From assembly GCF_011745365.1 (NCBI RefSeq), contig NW_024468911.1, forward strand, positions 2,412,759 to 2,476,758: a DNA stretch of 64,000 nt, given 5' to 3'. Source of the stretch: Cryphonectria parasitica EP155. Lineage: Eukaryota; Ascomycota; Sordariomycetes; Diaporthales; Cryphonectriaceae. Positions 62,214-64,000 of the stretch are shown piece by piece. Positions within the stretch are counted from its first letter, which is position 1; each line of letters opens with the position of its first letter. A model generated the notes under the pieces. That model was not told the DNA's origin and did not search any database. It worked only from the letters and a program-made list of their open reading frames with translations. A program made the position numbers and the translations under genes.

Positions 62214-64000
62214 GATGGCACTGCTCTTTTTCAGCCCGAAAGCTGGGTTAGGAAAGGGTACTGTAGGCGGGGTCGTCGGCGAGACGCAGCTTGTAGGGGT
62301 TGGTCGAGATGTGAGGCAATAGTCGCAGCTTCGAGGATGGATGGAGAGAGGCTTCAGCCCAGATAGTCGTCGGGAGAGGGTGCTGTGTTCCAGCTCATCA
62401 CGGCGACGAGATTGTTGGTGTTTGTGGCTGGGGGGGTGGGCGGCCAGGAGATTGTGGGATGCTGTTGATGATGTAGCTCCAGTACGCAATCCACCGCCCG
62501 CTGACTGCTTGGCAGCAACGTTAGTAGGGTCACCAGTATAAAGTACGTGAGTACGTACCTATGGTGTGTGGTGTGTGTGCAAGGAAGCTTGTGCCTCTGT
62601 ACCCCTGGCAGCAGCAAGCTGAGTGTGGAGACACAAGGCTTAGGCACCTACTACAGTAGCCGGACCGCGACTGGCTGTGATAAGCTGCTTGCGACACTCC
62701 GTCTATTGTAACGCGATTCGTCGAATTCGGCATGCGTGGCCTGCAAAATAAGAGTCAGTCAGTCGGCCATCCCAGAACGACTCACGACTCTCAGCAGAAG
62801 GCATCAAGGTCCCATAGCCGCCCAACGGTGCCACGAAACGACGAGCTCACGTGGTGACGAGGGACAGCGCTATCAGCAGCCTGCTCGGGACTTCCCTTGT
62901 GCTGCTAGGGTGCACCTGGCAGGGGCCCTGGAGGGCCTGGCATGTTCTGAATAGCCGCCAACGTAACCTTAGGTTTCCGGTTCCTTTCAACCAAACAACC
63001 ACACTTTCCACACTCACGATGCCTTCACCCACCCACCCCAATAGGTCCTGCCATCTCGGTGATGCAATCCTGGTCTCGCCCGCGCCTACTGTTCACCAAC
63101 CATGTCATTGGGATTCTTCCTCTCTTTCTATTCGGTATTCCTCACACCTGCGCGACGTATACTTCTCAACACGGGCCAATGCTCTGCTAGCAATTCTAAT
63201 GCACCGGAGCAAGCTACCGTAACGTGCCGGTGCAAGGAAACCAGCCTGCACAAGGCGGTCTGCTGTCGCCTGACACGACCAGTCACACTCACATGCGGGC
63301 AGGGAACCAGTGAGGAACGCCAGCGCCGCTTGAACTACATGAGTGGTGGATTAGCGTGCGCTGCTGGCCTATGGTCGAGCGCGGATACGACCAGCTTGGG
63401 TATAGCCTCTCGGTCCATCGCCGGTTCCTAGCCGGGGTTGCTTGTAATATGCAGAAGCCGATCTATGAGCACACGCCTAGCCAGGCGTGCGATCTCCTCC
63501 TCCTCCTATAGTCGGATATCCGGAAGAGAATATCGAATGGCAAAAGGTTGCGAAATCTGTAAACGCGTCTCTAAACAATTCCATTGAGTACAGTCTTTCA
63601 TTTATGCCAAATTGTGGAAAAGAAAACAGGGAAGCCTTTCAACAATCCGATTTCCAGAGTCGCCATGCCCGCGGGAGTTGTCTCTCTGCCATGTCGATCT
63701 CTGCAGGTGTCCTGTAAACCTTGGTCCCCTCAAAACCATCCTGGCAGCTCATGTATGTGCCTTGATAGGTTCCAACGTCTATCTTTACCTTCATTACCTA
63801 TTTATTACAAAGGGCCAATCGATTAAGACTCATGATGCATTTACCTGCAAATCAGCATGTGTATTTAACTTTTGTACCCACAACTAGAACGCCGTTTAAT
63901 GTTCTGAGAGCATTGGTGCAAAGCTTAGGTCTTTTTTACTTGCCAGGTTTGCAGTTGGTTACTGGTTGCTGGGCTCGTTCGCTCCCAAGTCTGAGGCGTG
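62214..64000. other. Right-hand region, BRO1 upstream and beyond; no gene seen
   Basis: 1.8 kb to the window edge. It includes the BRO1 promoter. Open frames on either strand are short, without codon bias, family resemblance or plausible splice partners. A gene beginning beyond 64000 could have untranslated sequence here. Confidence 0.55.

Overview
The window looks like nuclear chromosomal DNA of a filamentous ascomycete (Pezizomycotina, probably a Sordariomycete). Genes are spread on both strands with no operons. Introns are short (mostly 55-100 nt), with GTRNGT-type donors and CTRAC/CTAAC branch points. Several products have characteristically fungal architectures: a dynein heavy chain with a short C-terminus, a Zn(II)2Cys6 regulator, a DUF1774 membrane protein, a MAK32-type kinase and an ARV1 protein. 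The class-level placement is inference. I recognise seventeen protein-coding genes and no tRNA, rRNA or intact mobile element. Layout, left to right: a cytoplasmic dynein heavy chain cut by the left edge (1-11353, +); a secreted-type GMC oxidoreductase (12170-14552, -); a holo-ACP synthase type phosphopantetheinyl transferase (15747-16441, -); a DUF1774 membrane protein (17086-18037, -); mitochondrial N-acetylglutamate synthase (20615-22935, -); head to head with it a 3-hydroxyisobutyrate-dehydrogenase-like oxidoreductase (23633-24624, +); V-ATPase subunit e (25174-25660, +); ARV1 (26129-27301, -); an HD-domain protein (27723-28457, +); an intracellular LysM protein (28807-30675, -); condensin SMC2 (32516-36301, +); a membrane-anchored MOSC protein (36585-38227, -); a 10.7 kb stretch without a recognisable gene (38228-48912); a Zn2Cys6 transcription factor (48913-51275, +); a MAK32-like pfkB-family protein (53097-54980, +); MCM3 (55408-58270, -); BRO1 (59041-62213, -); and a right-hand stretch with no gene seen (62214-64000). 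The genes do not form one pathway. Most are conserved housekeeping functions: retrograde transport, lysosome/vacuole acidification and ESCRT sorting, arginine synthesis, sterol/lipid homeostasis, chromosome condensation and DNA replication licensing. I found no biosynthetic cluster, defence island or clear new system. The most unusual material is in the non-coding DNA: the large gene-poor gap rich in microsatellites, G-runs and palindromes; an exact 10-base motif repeated between genes; a telomere-like repeat in a divergent promoter; and MluI cell-cycle boxes in front of MCM3. Three protein-level oddities also stand out: a MOSC protein whose model lacks the usual cysteine motif, the pfkB signature Asp replaced by Asn in the MAK32-like protein, and a possible membrane-anchored alternative N-terminus for the same gene. 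All exon borders were set by eye from splice consensus, reading-frame phase and remembered family sequence; none was checked against RNA data or a database.
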